From: Zonotrichia leucophrys gambelii
Lineage: Eukaryota; Chordata; Aves; Passeriformes; Passerellidae
Length of the DNA stretch: 64,000 nt
Reading direction: 5' to 3'
Assembly (NCBI RefSeq): GCF_028769735.1
Contig: NC_088178.1
Coordinates: 21,712,357 to 21,776,356, forward strand
The notes under the pieces are model-generated. The model was given only the letters and a program-made list of their open reading frames with translations, ran no database searches and was not told where the DNA came from. The position numbers were made by a program, and so were the translations under genes. Numbering within the stretch: the stretch's first letter is position 1; each line of letters opens with the position of its first letter. Below, one piece after another: positions 1 to 10,934 of this stretch.

Positions 1-3000
1 AAATAGTGGAGCAGTGAGTTACCAGTGAGTTTTTTGTTGAATGTAATTTTTGCACAAAACTTTTGGAATTGAAATTGAGGATGCCAGAGATATTCCAGCT
101 CATTCCAGCATGGAGGTGGGTATGACACAAGACTAGTCATGTATTTTCATTTGAGCTGTCTGAGATACAAATGAAGTGCTTCAGATGTGTAATGTTTTAG
201 TTACTGGTAACTAAACCAAATGACTGAATATTTTATTTCTGTATTACTTAACTCCTGCAATTTTCATTACTTCACTTTAGTTTTCTTCCACGAGTGAGTG
301 CCTTTTAAGCTGTCACTATATGAAGTAATTTAGCAACCTGTGTCAAGAAGATCCAGGCCATAAATTTTAAGCACAAGGTTTCAGCTATTAGTGAGACTTA
401 AGATGTATGAAGAATTGAAATGTCTTAGTTGCCTGTGTTGTCTAGCTGATTATTTGATTGTAGTTTCTGGAATTACAGATTCTCTATCAAGTCAAGTACC
501 AAGTGTAGTCCAGAACCAAATGATGTTTTGTGGTTTGAGAAGTTTTAACTGTTCATGAAGTCAGTGGTGCATTGTGGCTGATACAGACCTGTGTTGATGA
601 TATACTATGAAATGTACAGGCTCACTGAAAAGGCTCTTGTGGAGTTGATCTGCTTGATTTTGCATATGCCAATATCAGAGTGCTTACTTGATTAAAAAAA
701 AAAAGCTCTTTGTTTTTGAATTAGAAATTAGAGAAATTTATATCAAAGGAATAATTATAATATATGCATGTAATAGAAGGTACAATATACTATGTATAAA
801 TTTGTTCAACCATTTTGTCAAAAATAATGGCATTTCAACTCTAGGCAGTTCTTGGTTCTTCTGGAGGGTTTTCCTCTGCTGAAATCAACTTTAATGTGAA
901 CCTCATATTCAAAAACAAATTCTGAAAATAAAATTTATTCTGAAAAGCTGCTGTTGTGCTGTGGCTGATGAGCACAGGATGGGTGTAGCCATGTCCTGAG
1001 TCATTGGCTGTCAGCCATTGACTTTTGATCACCGACAGAAGCAGAAGCAGGAATGGACAGGAGGATGAAGTACCTGGCTTGGAGCCAGAAACCCTCAAGA
1101 GGTGCATGAATTTCCTTTGCAAACTCCAGCCTTTGTAGCAGTTGAGTAGCAATTGAATTATATACAAAAATCAGCCACTCAGCATTTTTTTGTATGCTAG
1201 TCTGGAGGTTGGGGTGCACTTCTGTAAAAAATCTGCTACTGCTGAGTCGTTTGGTGATTGCTTTGCTGGATTGTTGAGTTACAAAGGTTTTAGCCTGTGG
1301 ATCAGCTTGGGTATTTGTCATTGCTGAATGAAAAAGGATGAGCTATTCCTGAAAATGCTTCTAACTTTTTCTTTGTGTGACTCTCAATATTTCATATTTC
1401 CTGAGTCAGTATGAGTAATCTCTGTTTTATTGCAGGGACTGATTATAAGCAGGGACAACAAGAGCTGCTGTGCTTATTTGTGCTAAGGAAAAGGAGTGGA
1501 GTTACATGTCTCACTGTTTTTGTCAGGAGAACATGAGAACTTTTGTCACCTAAAGAAGCTCTTGGGTGGGAGCTGAAGAGAATGAATGGTGGGATGGAGC
1601 CTGTGAAGTCTGTTGATGAGTGTTGATGACTGTTTCCATATTAGCAGAAGGAAACACAGGCATGCTGTAGGGGATGGCTTTGCACTTGGGTATCTTGCAA
1701 TCCTAATTTTGAAATAATCAGCACAGAGTGAGCAGACATGTAAAACAGATGGGGGAATTGTATGCAGGGTGACATTAAGAGAAATGCCTGATAATTTAGA
1801 TACCATTTTGTTGTTAATGTGCTTAAAGTGTTTGTGTTTCTATGGGGGGTTATGTTTAATGCACTAAAGGAGATGATATTCAGCTGAGTTGTAGGCTGCT
1901 GAGAGACTGAATAGTTAGAGAACAGGAATAAGTAGTTATATTTTGTCTCTGGTGTGGTTCAATAATCAGAGTTCAAAGTTTTCCTTTAATGAATTATGCA
2001 TATAAATGTATTGGTTATGTTTTTCCCCATGCTTTGTTCACAAAAGAAATAATTACCATTCATGAATATTTTCTTTAGTTTCAAATAGTGGATGTGGAGT
2101 GATAGACTCAAACTTTGATCTCCAGCCTATTAATCAAAGTGGTTTAATTATTTTCAGCCATTATCCTGTTCTGTTCTCTGTAGAGATTGGTTTTTGTATT
2201 GTTGGCTGCAGCTTTCACATGGCTGTGATGTGCACCTGCATGTGAATCACAGCAGAGACGTTCCAGACTGGAAGGGACAAAGGTGGGGACTTTGCAGCAG
2301 GAGCATCCCGTGGTGCAGCACCTCTGTGTGTGTGTTCATGTGTCTGGGAGCAGTGCAGCACCCACAAGATCAGGCTGCAAACTGCATTTCCTCCTGGCTG
2401 CAGGATGCCCAGCACCAGCCTGGAGCTCACTATTGCTCCTACTTGTCTCCTTGGCTGAGCAGTAGTCACTAAATCCAGTTGGGGTTGCCCTTGAGCCATC
2501 TGGTTTCTTGTTCAGCACCCCAGTAATAATAAATTAATTATAAATTCAGTTCTTTATAGCATTAACTTCATTGACCTGTTCAGGCTTTTTAATGAAAAAT
2601 GTGAAATCCTCATGGTTTCTAAGTCAGTGTTCATGGTTGCTGTAATTTTTGTGCTAAATGTAAAATTTTCTGAAAAGAAAACACAGCTTTCCCATATTAT
2701 GTCCAAATTTGAAAAGAGTAATTTCCTCAGCAAACTAAATTTGCTAAACCAGTTTCTAACTTCAGCTGTAAGTTTTTTTTGTTAATTATTTCCTGCTATC
2801 AACCATCTGTATCAAATATACTTTAAAAGGCTGTATACAAATGGAAAAAGAAACTGGAGGCATAAGAAACGTGAAAAAATAGTTTTAGTCCAGAATATAT
2901 CCAGTAAAAATACACATTTATATGAACCAAATATTATACATTGTTGTTTTGATGGTGATTGGTGCTGGTAAAGAGTAGTATTTACCTGAAGTTTTTATGT

Positions 3001-4394
3001 CTGTCTCTGAAATATGGTAAGCAACATAAAAGTGTTTGTTGAAGATGTGTGCAAGCCTTTTATGGTGGTCTTTATTCCTTCTAATCACTTTTTAAGGCAG
3101 CTTATGTCCCCTGTGGGACTTGTTTTCTCTCATTCTCTCCCCCCTTCTCTGCTTTACCATTTTAGTTTAAACCTCTGAAAATTCTTAGTTTCTGCTGCCC
3201 TAGACATTTCTGAGAGGGTTTCATTAAACAAGTCTTAATCATAATTTGTTAAACTTGCCCCCAGCTTCTTGACAGTAAAATAACACACAAACACACCAAG
3301 GCATTTCTTTGGGGGCATGTGTTGAACTGCTTGTATTTTTTTTCGAATGTTTAGACCTTGGAAACAATAAGAAGTTTGATGGCAGGAAAGAAAATTTCTG
3401 GCCTTTAGTGGTTTACGTCTTCGTGCTGCCATGCTCAGGTGCGGTGGGAATTTGCTCTGTGTCTGCAGAGAAATGGGGTATATAATTCAGTTTCTGCTCC
3501 TCTTGGCGGGTGAGTGTTTCTGCTGGTGATGGATGGATGCCGTTTCCCTGCCAGGAGCCAGTGCCACTGTCCCAGGAGTGGGAAAGCCAAAGTGCAGGAA
3601 GTGGATGAAAAATGGTTCTGAAAAGGAGTAGAGAATTTTGCTGCTTTTGCACTCTGTTCTGATTTGGATGATGAAATAAAGTAAGAAATAATGCCTCCAG
3701 TCAGTGCATTCTGCTTGTGGTGCTTTATATAGATGGGGAGAGAAAGAGGTGCACTCTTCTGACCACCCCATCCTTCTATGAGCATGTAGAAGCAGCTCAC
3801 AAGCAGTAGGTCAAAAATAACCTGCTGCTCTTAAGCTGATCCATGAGGCTGGTTCTGGAGGTGGAACATGCTGAATTATTCTTGTGGAGCTCCACAGCAC
3901 TGCTGCTATTCCTGTATTAGACTTTAAAAATTATTTGAAAGCATTGTTTCTTCAAAAGAAGTGATTTGGTGAATCAGGAGTATTTTAGTGTTATGTATAG
4001 ACTGTAATCTCAGAGACAAAGAATTTATGGAGGTTTTCATCAAGGATTTAAAAGTGGAAAAAGTATTTTGTGCAGTTTTTATTGTCAAGTTTCCACTACT
4101 TAATCCAGGCTCTCATTTAATAAGTACAATAGAGTTATTCGTAGCATACCAAATTTGTACTTTTTGTTGCTTGCTGTGCTGTCTGACTCCAGAGGCACAG
4201 TGTGGGGACAGGGGCTTTGGTTTTGTAAGGAACAGGGAACAGCCATCCTGGCCCTTCCTCCTCAGCCCGGCACTCTGCTTTCCTAATTGCTGAGAGATTG
4301 CGATTTTGTAGTGTGGGGCTGCGATCAGAATCGTGGGGAGGTCTGAAGATCAGAATTGTCACCTGGAATTTGACTTGGTAGATGAGTATTTGTG
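1..4394. other. non-coding sequence left of the first CpG island
   Basis: No exon with recognisable protein similarity and paired splice sites was found here. The open frames are short, overlap on opposite strands and have no family signature. The stretch is either intron of a longer MAST2 transcript that starts left of the window, or sequence upstream of the first internal promoter. The mammalian MAST2 N-terminal exons, which end in a SLPRRGSF-type segment, were not seen. My scan was by eye, so a very short exon could be missed. Confidence 0.5.
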
Positions 4395-4476
4395 AATGGC
4401 AGCCTAAATACAGCCTTTAGCACTCTAAAACCTATATAGTTTTTAGAGTGCTAAAGGCTGTATTTAGGCTGCCATT
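4395..4476. repeat. near-perfect palindrome with 36-bp inverted arms
   Basis: The left arm (4395-4430, starting AATGGCAGCC) is the exact reverse complement of the right arm (4441-4476, ending GGCTGCCATT). They are separated by a 10-base spacer, CCTATATAGT, whose core CTATATAG is itself self-complementary. All 36 arm positions pair. The right arm runs directly into an (AT)n tract. As RNA this would fold into a long uninterrupted stem-loop; as DNA it could extrude a cruciform. Perfect arms imply a recent fold-back or templated insertion, or active gene conversion between the arms. A small MITE or a hairpin RNA are alternatives, but no target-site duplication is evident. Confidence 0.95.
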
Positions 4477-4650
4477 ATATATATATATATATATATATAA
4501 ATAAACCCATATATGTAAATATAAACATACACGCATACACATATATACATATACACATATACACATATATACATATATACATATATACATATATACATAT
4601 ATACATATATACATACATGCATACACACATATATACATATATACATGTAT
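4477..4650. repeat. compound (AT)n / (ATATAC)n microsatellite
   Basis: A pure AT run starts at the edge of the palindrome. It is followed by about 150 bases of imperfect CATATATA / CACATATA units. On the minus strand it reads as long Tyr/Ile/Cys/Met-rich frames, which are artefacts of the repeat and not genes. Length is likely polymorphic. Confidence 0.95.
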
Positions 4651-4809
4651 ATGGAGACTTTTTTGAGGAAAGTGACATTCTTACGAATACACATTTAAAA
4701 AATGTTGGGCATCATTTGGGGGCAGTTTTGTTAATAGCACAGAATTGATTTTGAGCTGGTTGAAGTCGCTGTTTGCAAGCAGAAGTGTAAAGGGAACATT
4801 TTCTCCTGG

Positions 4810-5340
4810 TGAAGGTGTTCCCCCGTCCTTCCCTCCGGCTCCCGGGCTGCTGCCAGCGCTGCTGCCCTGTTCTCGCTGCTGGAATCCATAAAGTCTCTGT
4901 GTGGAGCACAGTCTGGGGGTTTCGGGAGCTGTTTGGAGCTGCTGTAGCCGAGGGATTGATTTCGGAGCGGGCAGGTTCCCGTGTCCCGCCGCCGGGCGCA
5001 GCTGCTCCCGCTCCCTCTGAGGGCTCTGCCGGGCATCGGGAGCGAGCGCCGCTCTGCCCCATCGCCCTGCGGTGTCCGGGCTGCTCCGAGAGCCCTGCCA
5101 GAGCCCTCTCACTGTGCCGTGCCCCCCTTGGCTTTGCTGGGGGCGGCTGCTGCTGCTGCCGGCAGCCCCGGCGCTGGTGGATCAGCGGGTGATGTGCGGG
5201 GCTCGGCCGGAGCGCGGCAGGACCGCGCTGCTGGCGCTGTGACAGGTCAGATGGCCCCTCTGTGTCCTGGGCTCCTGCCTTTCCTTCTGCTGCCCTCCGC
5301 TGCCTTTCGCCGGATGCTGGGAACAGCCTCGCAGGAGATT
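4810..5340 (+). promoter_or_regulatory. MAST2: CpG island 1, probable MAST2 alternative promoter
   Basis: The sequence changes abruptly from AT-rich DNA to a GC-rich block dense in CpG, for example around 4975-5060 and 5190-5245, then returns to AT-rich DNA by about 5340. This is typical of a vertebrate CpG-island promoter. It lies just upstream of a short ATG frame ending at a splice donor (5566-5615) that is phase-compatible with the MAST2 common exon. The long frames in this block, on both strands, are what GC-rich DNA gives by chance. The transcription start cannot be placed from sequence alone, and no TATA box stands out. Confidence 0.65.
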
Positions 5341-5565
5341 TTTTAAATCTGAATATTTTATTTTTTTTTATAAAGAATTAGGTTTTTGACATGAGCTGTG
5401 TGATTAATCTGGACCATTGCTGAGGTGTCTGTGACACGGGGGTGTGTGAAGAGCTCGGCATTGCACTGATTGTTCCGTGCTCTGCGCTGGAGCGATAACA
5501 GTGGCCTCTCCTCCCCAGCCCTAAGCCTCTTAGGCTGGGAAGAGGCATATCAGTGTATCAGCACA

Positions 5566-5615
5566 ATGATGAAGCGGAGGAAACAGAGGCTCGGAGCCCC
5601 ATCTCTGCGGATCCA
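5566..5615 (+). CDS. MAST2: candidate alternative first coding exon 1a of MAST2
   Basis: This is a short coding segment that opens with two consecutive ATG codons; the first has A at -3. It reads MMKRRKQRLGAPSLRI plus two bases (CA), then meets the donor GTAAGG at 5616. It therefore ends in phase 2. The first recognised common exon (39548) begins with the single base C needed to finish that codon, giving a His followed by the conserved Cys-Arg-Thr-Ser. The encoded N-terminus is short and strongly basic (residues 3-8, KRRKQR). It sits about 230 bases downstream of CpG island 1, as expected of a first exon. Donor, phase and island are seen in the sequence; that the exon is used is inference. 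I do not recall this N-terminus from a known isoform. Confidence 0.5.
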
Positions 5616-6949
5616 GTAAGGACTGTTGTGAAAAAGAAATTGCACTTAATCGTTTCGAATGGAAGCTATGAAGAGGAAAAACTGGCCAGAATTTTCTGTG
5701 GCCAATAGACGTTGCTTTGATTTGTTAGAACTTTCTTTATCTGTCATGCTTATTTGGCTGTACATGAAATTTCAGCTTTAGCATTTTACTTTTGGGGAGT
5801 GTTGACCATGAAGTATAGCCAAAAAAAAAGAGCAATGTTTCAATGTTTTAAACTGGGATACATTGTGGTTAAATTTTGTCCCAAGCATTAGTGTAGTCAG
5901 ACTAAATGTTTGTAACTCTGTCTTTCTGGTTTGATCATTCTTCAGATTTAAAAAGCACTTTTAATAATCTGTCAGAAAGCTGTCACAGCGCTAAAATCTT
6001 CAGAAACCTTTGTTACCTTTGCTGTGTTCTAGATTTAAGAATGCTTTTGAAAACTTCTAGATTTGAAGCAAGAAGTCTTAGCTACATTGCCACATGTATT
6101 TCTACAGATGGAATTTTAACAAGCATTTTCTTTTTAAATGCTCTTCCTTTATAAGTGCTTTGAAATCTACTAATGGAAACTGCTATTTATGATCATAATT
6201 ATATTTATTATTTCTATTAAGTAAAATTAAGGAAATTGTATTTTTAATACTGTGTTCTTAAGTAGAGGAGGTGAAAAGAATCTGTGGTGTAGTCAGTGGA
6301 GGGAGGAGCAGGGTAAGAGGCAGGCTTAACCTTTCCTGTCTGCACACTGTAAAGCTCATCAGCTGTTTAAGCAGAGATTGCTGTGGGGAGGATTTCCAGT
6401 GTATAAAGGCTGCATTACTGATAAGTATTTGGATTCATCAGGAAATTCAAAGCTTAGGAGCATGGACGAACATGCTTGACTTCAGGACCCTAAGTGTAAA
6501 ATATCTGAATTATTAACCAAAACAGAAACATGCCTCAAATTTCCATTTTGCTCACTTTTGTGTTTAAATATGGTAAATAGAAACTTTTTTTCAGCCCTCA
6601 GTCAAAAATCAAAGTTATAGGTATAAGAATACACTGGCAATAATTTGTATTCTAACACATAAGCATAATGTATACCAATAATTGTAAGTTAACTTTTACT
6701 TTATTTTTAGTGAAGGACATCTCATCGTGTATAGTTCACTAAAGTAGGTGTTAGAATCTCTGCTCTGTGTTTATGTACAAGTCTGTTTGCAGCTTTTTGC
6801 AAAGCAGCTACTTTGAGACCTTTTCTGTGCCCTGTGTGAATACAAATGTGCCTTGGCTGCTGAGCCTGCAAAAGCAGGAGAGTGCACAGAGCTGAGCACA
6901 GAGCTGGGCACCAGCACCCTCAGCTGCAATCCTGATGCTGCCGTGGATG

Positions 6950-7050
6950 TGCTGTGGACATGTCACTAAACCTCTTCATGCCTCAGTTTCCCCACTGCTA
7001 AAATTAGAATAAAGCCATTTTGCAGTGCTGCTTTCAGGCTTAATTAGTTG
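6950..7050 (+). mobile_element. decayed MIR-type CORE-SINE fragment
   Basis: The run around 6958-7010 (GTCACTAAACCTCTTCATG, then CCTCAGTTTCCCCACTGC, then TAAAATTAGAATAA) follows the diagnostic order of the MIR consensus: the 'GTCACTTAACCTCT' and 'GCCTCAGTTTCC' segments followed by 'TGTAAAAT'. It ends in a degenerate tail with TTAATTAG. MIRs are ancient amniote SINEs, so a heavily mutated copy in an intron is expected. The boundaries are approximate. Confidence 0.75.
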
Positions 7051-10000
7051 TTGCTCTAAAACAACTGCCACTGCTAAATGTTGTTTTCTAGTTAATGGTT
7101 TGTGTCATTCATATTTTCACAGTTGTGTGTTTTGGTTATTGCCACAGCTGTGGCATGGAACCATGGCTCCCAAATTGTGAAGGCAGTGATAGAAATGGTC
7201 TATGTTTGCTGATGGTGCCATTATTAATTTGTTCATTTTTCTCAATTAAGCACTTTATATTAGAGATTGACAATGATGTGTATTCCAGAAAGCCTGGAAA
7301 TCACTGCAAGAAAGGATTTGGATAATTCCATATTGGAGGATTTTTTGTAGTGGAAAAATAACATTGAATAGATATTAAATTGACTGAAAAGTACATTTTG
7401 ATTTGGATGATAATGGAAAAAAATTACTTTTGACCACTTAGTTTATTGCATTTGTTTAGAAGATATAACTTGTATTTTGAAATTATCTTTTTTCTTTATT
7501 GAAACAGAAGATGTAATATTGACTCTGATTTTTTTTTTTTCTACTGTGGTACCTTGTCAGAATCTCCTCTCCTTTGTTCTCCCACTGCCGAGGAAATGAT
7601 GTTCATCAGCACATGTTCTCTCCTACATCTGCTCCAGGTCTGCAGCATCTTAAATTCCCATTTAGTGCTGACTGTGCACTTGTCACTTCTCCTCTAGTAT
7701 TTTACCTGAACTCACAAGCCCAGAGCAATCCATCTAGTCCATGCTACAGCCATCCTTTTCAGTGGAGGTAAGGACAGGTATTAACTAGGACTTTTTAACA
7801 GTTTGGTGTTGGTATAACCATCTATGAACTTAACAGCTTTACAGTTCAAGAGAATAACACCTAACAGAAGGAAACAGCTTCCTACTCAGAGCTTACTTCC
7901 AGCCTTTTAGTGTTCAAGTTGATGTTGTGTTTTGGGACAAAGTTTTTGTAGCTTGCATGTAGCCCTATGTAGGGGAAAAGATAAATTGGATTTAGGAATG
8001 GAAACCTGTCTGGTGGTGTGTGCATGCCTGTTCCTGGTGGTACCTTGTGCAGCTTGTACCGTGCAGCAGAGGAGCCATCACAGGCATGTCTGGTGTCAGG
8101 AAAACCAATTTAAAAGTCAAGCAGCCTAAAGTGGGGTCCTTAAAAACCCCTGTTTAAGTAGTGAGTCTATGCTAAATACTGCACCCTCTTCTATTCCGTG
8201 GAAATCCACTCTGCTTTCTTACAGAGTTTGGCAGGCTGAAGTCTCCAAGCACAGGGTACACAAAGGATAAGGAGTAGAATCAAGCCTGTTGTGAGCAGGC
8301 TTTAGTGAAGGATACAAGAGTTTCCAAATCAAAAATAGCCCAAACCAGCTCAGTTTATATTAAAGCATTTAACAGCTCAACTGATACATTTTCCCTTCAG
8401 GATTAGCTCTTGCTCCTCGCTGTGCTCGTGTAGCACAGGCACAGCCATCAGCCACCCCAGTGGAAACCTTCAGCTTCTTCTCTCAGGGGGAATGTCACCA
8501 GCTCTCAGGGGCACAGTCCAGGCAAAGGCTCACACACGCTGGAGATCTTTGCGTGTGTGGTTATGAAACTGGAGCTCAGTGGTACCTACTTAAAACTTGA
8601 GCCAACACAGCACCACAGGGCTGGTTTTGAAGTTCACATGCTGCAGGGTGGATGTGGCTGGTCAAATTTCAGTTACTCATCAGGTGGTAATGCAATAGCC
8701 CCTGAATCGAGATGTTATTTCAGAGGGAGGTTGGTCTTGCTGGCCAGCTCTGGTAGGACTAACCAGAAAATGTGAAGTTGAACTATTTTAGGCTTCTGCC
8801 CCTCTAATGCAGAGTAATGTATATGACATCTGTTGAGTGGAAATCAGGTTGTCAGCAGAGGAAAGGGACGCTGCATGTGTCTGTCCTCACTGTGCATGGC
8901 CATAGGGAAAGGCTTGCCCAGCCTCTGCTGCTTTCCCTGCACGTTGGGCAGCGCTTGGTGACAATTCTTAATAAGGTGCTCACTTTGGCAGCACTTGGGG
9001 GAAGTGAAGGGCAGCAACTACAGAACAGTCTCCTAACATTTCAATGTCATGGCCATCAATCTAATTTTAAATGAATTTTTATTATTTAAAGGCTGGTATT
9101 GGGTAATGTTCCTTTAAACAAGGATGATTAAACTCGATTAAATGCTGTTTAGCCTTGGGGCTAATTAACAGACTGGTAAGTGGCAATTAAATATCAAGAT
9201 TAGATTATTGTTAAAGTCAGCTGAGAATGGTTCTTTTTGGAGATGAAATCTGATGCTTATTGATTATTTTCAAAAACCTTTTTGGTACTTACTGCTTTTT
9301 CTTCCTCTGAGAAACCTTCAATTTTCAGAGTTCTGACATGGGTCAGTGAATAATTTACTCTTTAAGAACAATTCATATAAAAGTCTTAATAGCAAGCTTT
9401 ATTCCACTGTTACTATGGACTCCTTGATAATAATGTTTTTCACATATGGGGACCTTCCAGCCATCTGCTCTTTTAATACTGAATGGTTGATGATTCACAG
9501 ATACATGGTTCTGTGTGAGAGCTTAGGTCGACTATAATAAGTTTTTATTTTTGTCGTTGTTGCTTTCACCTGTGCAGCTCTTGATCCTGTTTTATCCTGT
9601 TTTTCTTTGTTGTAGTTTTGTTTACTTGGTTACAGTGCCAGTGATAGCCATTCCTGCTTGCTTAGAGCAAAGGTTCGTCTTGGCAAGTTCCCCCTGTCAT
9701 TGATCTGCTCAGCTTAGCACCTCAGGTTAGCCAGGCAGTGATTCATTTCCATGGCTATGCAGGGAACTGCTGGAAAATGTAACAAGAAAAACTTGTGCCT
9801 TCACTTTAAATCTTCCTCACTTTTTACCTTTGGTACATTGCATTTGCAAGAATTCGCACAGATTTTCCCTCCTTCCCTATATTTCGTGGTGCCATTGATA
9901 ATTTTATGTTGACAGATGAACAACTGTTGGTGCATCTGATGTCAAGACAGATGGCATGGAAGTTCATGGCTTCTGAAAGAATTAATCTAATTAAGATTGA

Positions 10001-10899
10001 AAATATTTTATACATAACCTTTGAACAAATGAAAATAATGTAAACCTTGCAAAAGAGTAAAAGGAAATGTGGTCTGATTACAATAAAACCAAATTGATAA
10101 CAGGTGGAATAAGACTGCTATAGTTGATGGAAATGTGGGTTGGAATTAAGGTCATGCATCTTTAGGAAGAAAAGAGAATTATGTCCAGAATTAAACAAGT
10201 TGTGATTTTTGTCTTTGGGATCTGGCTTGCACTCTTCTGGGGGTAACAGGAAAGTCAAATTACTGAAGAAGAAAATGAGGCCATGGTTCACAGCTGGTCC
10301 TCTTTATGAGCTGGCAAATCTTTGTGCACCCATATTTGTCCTTTAATTTAATCAAAATATGAATTTACAGCATTTTTTGCTCTCGGGTTGCTTAAGAGAT
10401 GTCATGAATTGATTGTTCTAACTTGGAAGTGATGAACCGTGAGATTAAAGGAGAGTGCAATTACCCCCATTCCAGAAAATGTTACATTCTGTGTAACACC
10501 CTCAGTGAGATATAAGACATTTTCAGTCGTTCTAGAAACAGTTTAATTTGTTTGTGGTAAAAAGGATGAAAGTGTCCAGGTGCTGTTTTTCTGGCATCTC
10601 TGAGTGCTGCAGCTGAGGTGAAGTCTCAGTGGAAATTTGCTTCAATTTCCTAACAAACCAAGGGAAGAGTTGGCTTCAGCTGCATCATTCCAGGGGCATT
10701 TTCTCGTGCTATTTCAATTTCATGAATTCATACCAGTTGTGGAACATGTTCTTATAGGGATGTATGGTGGAGGTTATTTTTATAGGAATGTTTTCCCTTG
10801 GAAATTCTAGCTTTAATGAAGTCTATTGGAAATAGCTATTAATTTTTTTTATAGCTTTTCAGAAGAGTTTAATACAATTTTTTCCTAGCCTGTACAAAA

Positions 10900-10934
10900 T
10901 CTGGTCACCATTTGTGGATGTGATGGTGACCAGA
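10900..10934. repeat. 12-bp inverted repeat (hairpin)
   Basis: TCTGGTCACCAT (10900-10911) and its exact reverse complement ATGGTGACCAGA (10923-10934) flank an 11-base loop. This would form a stable small stem in RNA or DNA. The arms contain GGTCAC/GTGACC half-sites resembling a nuclear-receptor or E-box-like element, but the spacing fits no standard composite site I can name. Function unknown. Confidence 0.85.

Noticed and set aside
4432..4694. Three overlapping minus-strand frames rich in Tyr, Ile, Cys and Met
   Set aside because: They are translations of the (ATATAC)n microsatellite, open in all frames because of the repeat.
4981..5346. 121-codon Ala/Pro/Arg-rich frame in CpG island 1
   Set aside because: GC-rich islands yield long frames by chance. 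A competing frame overlaps it on each strand, and it lacks a donor compatible with the MAST2 exons.
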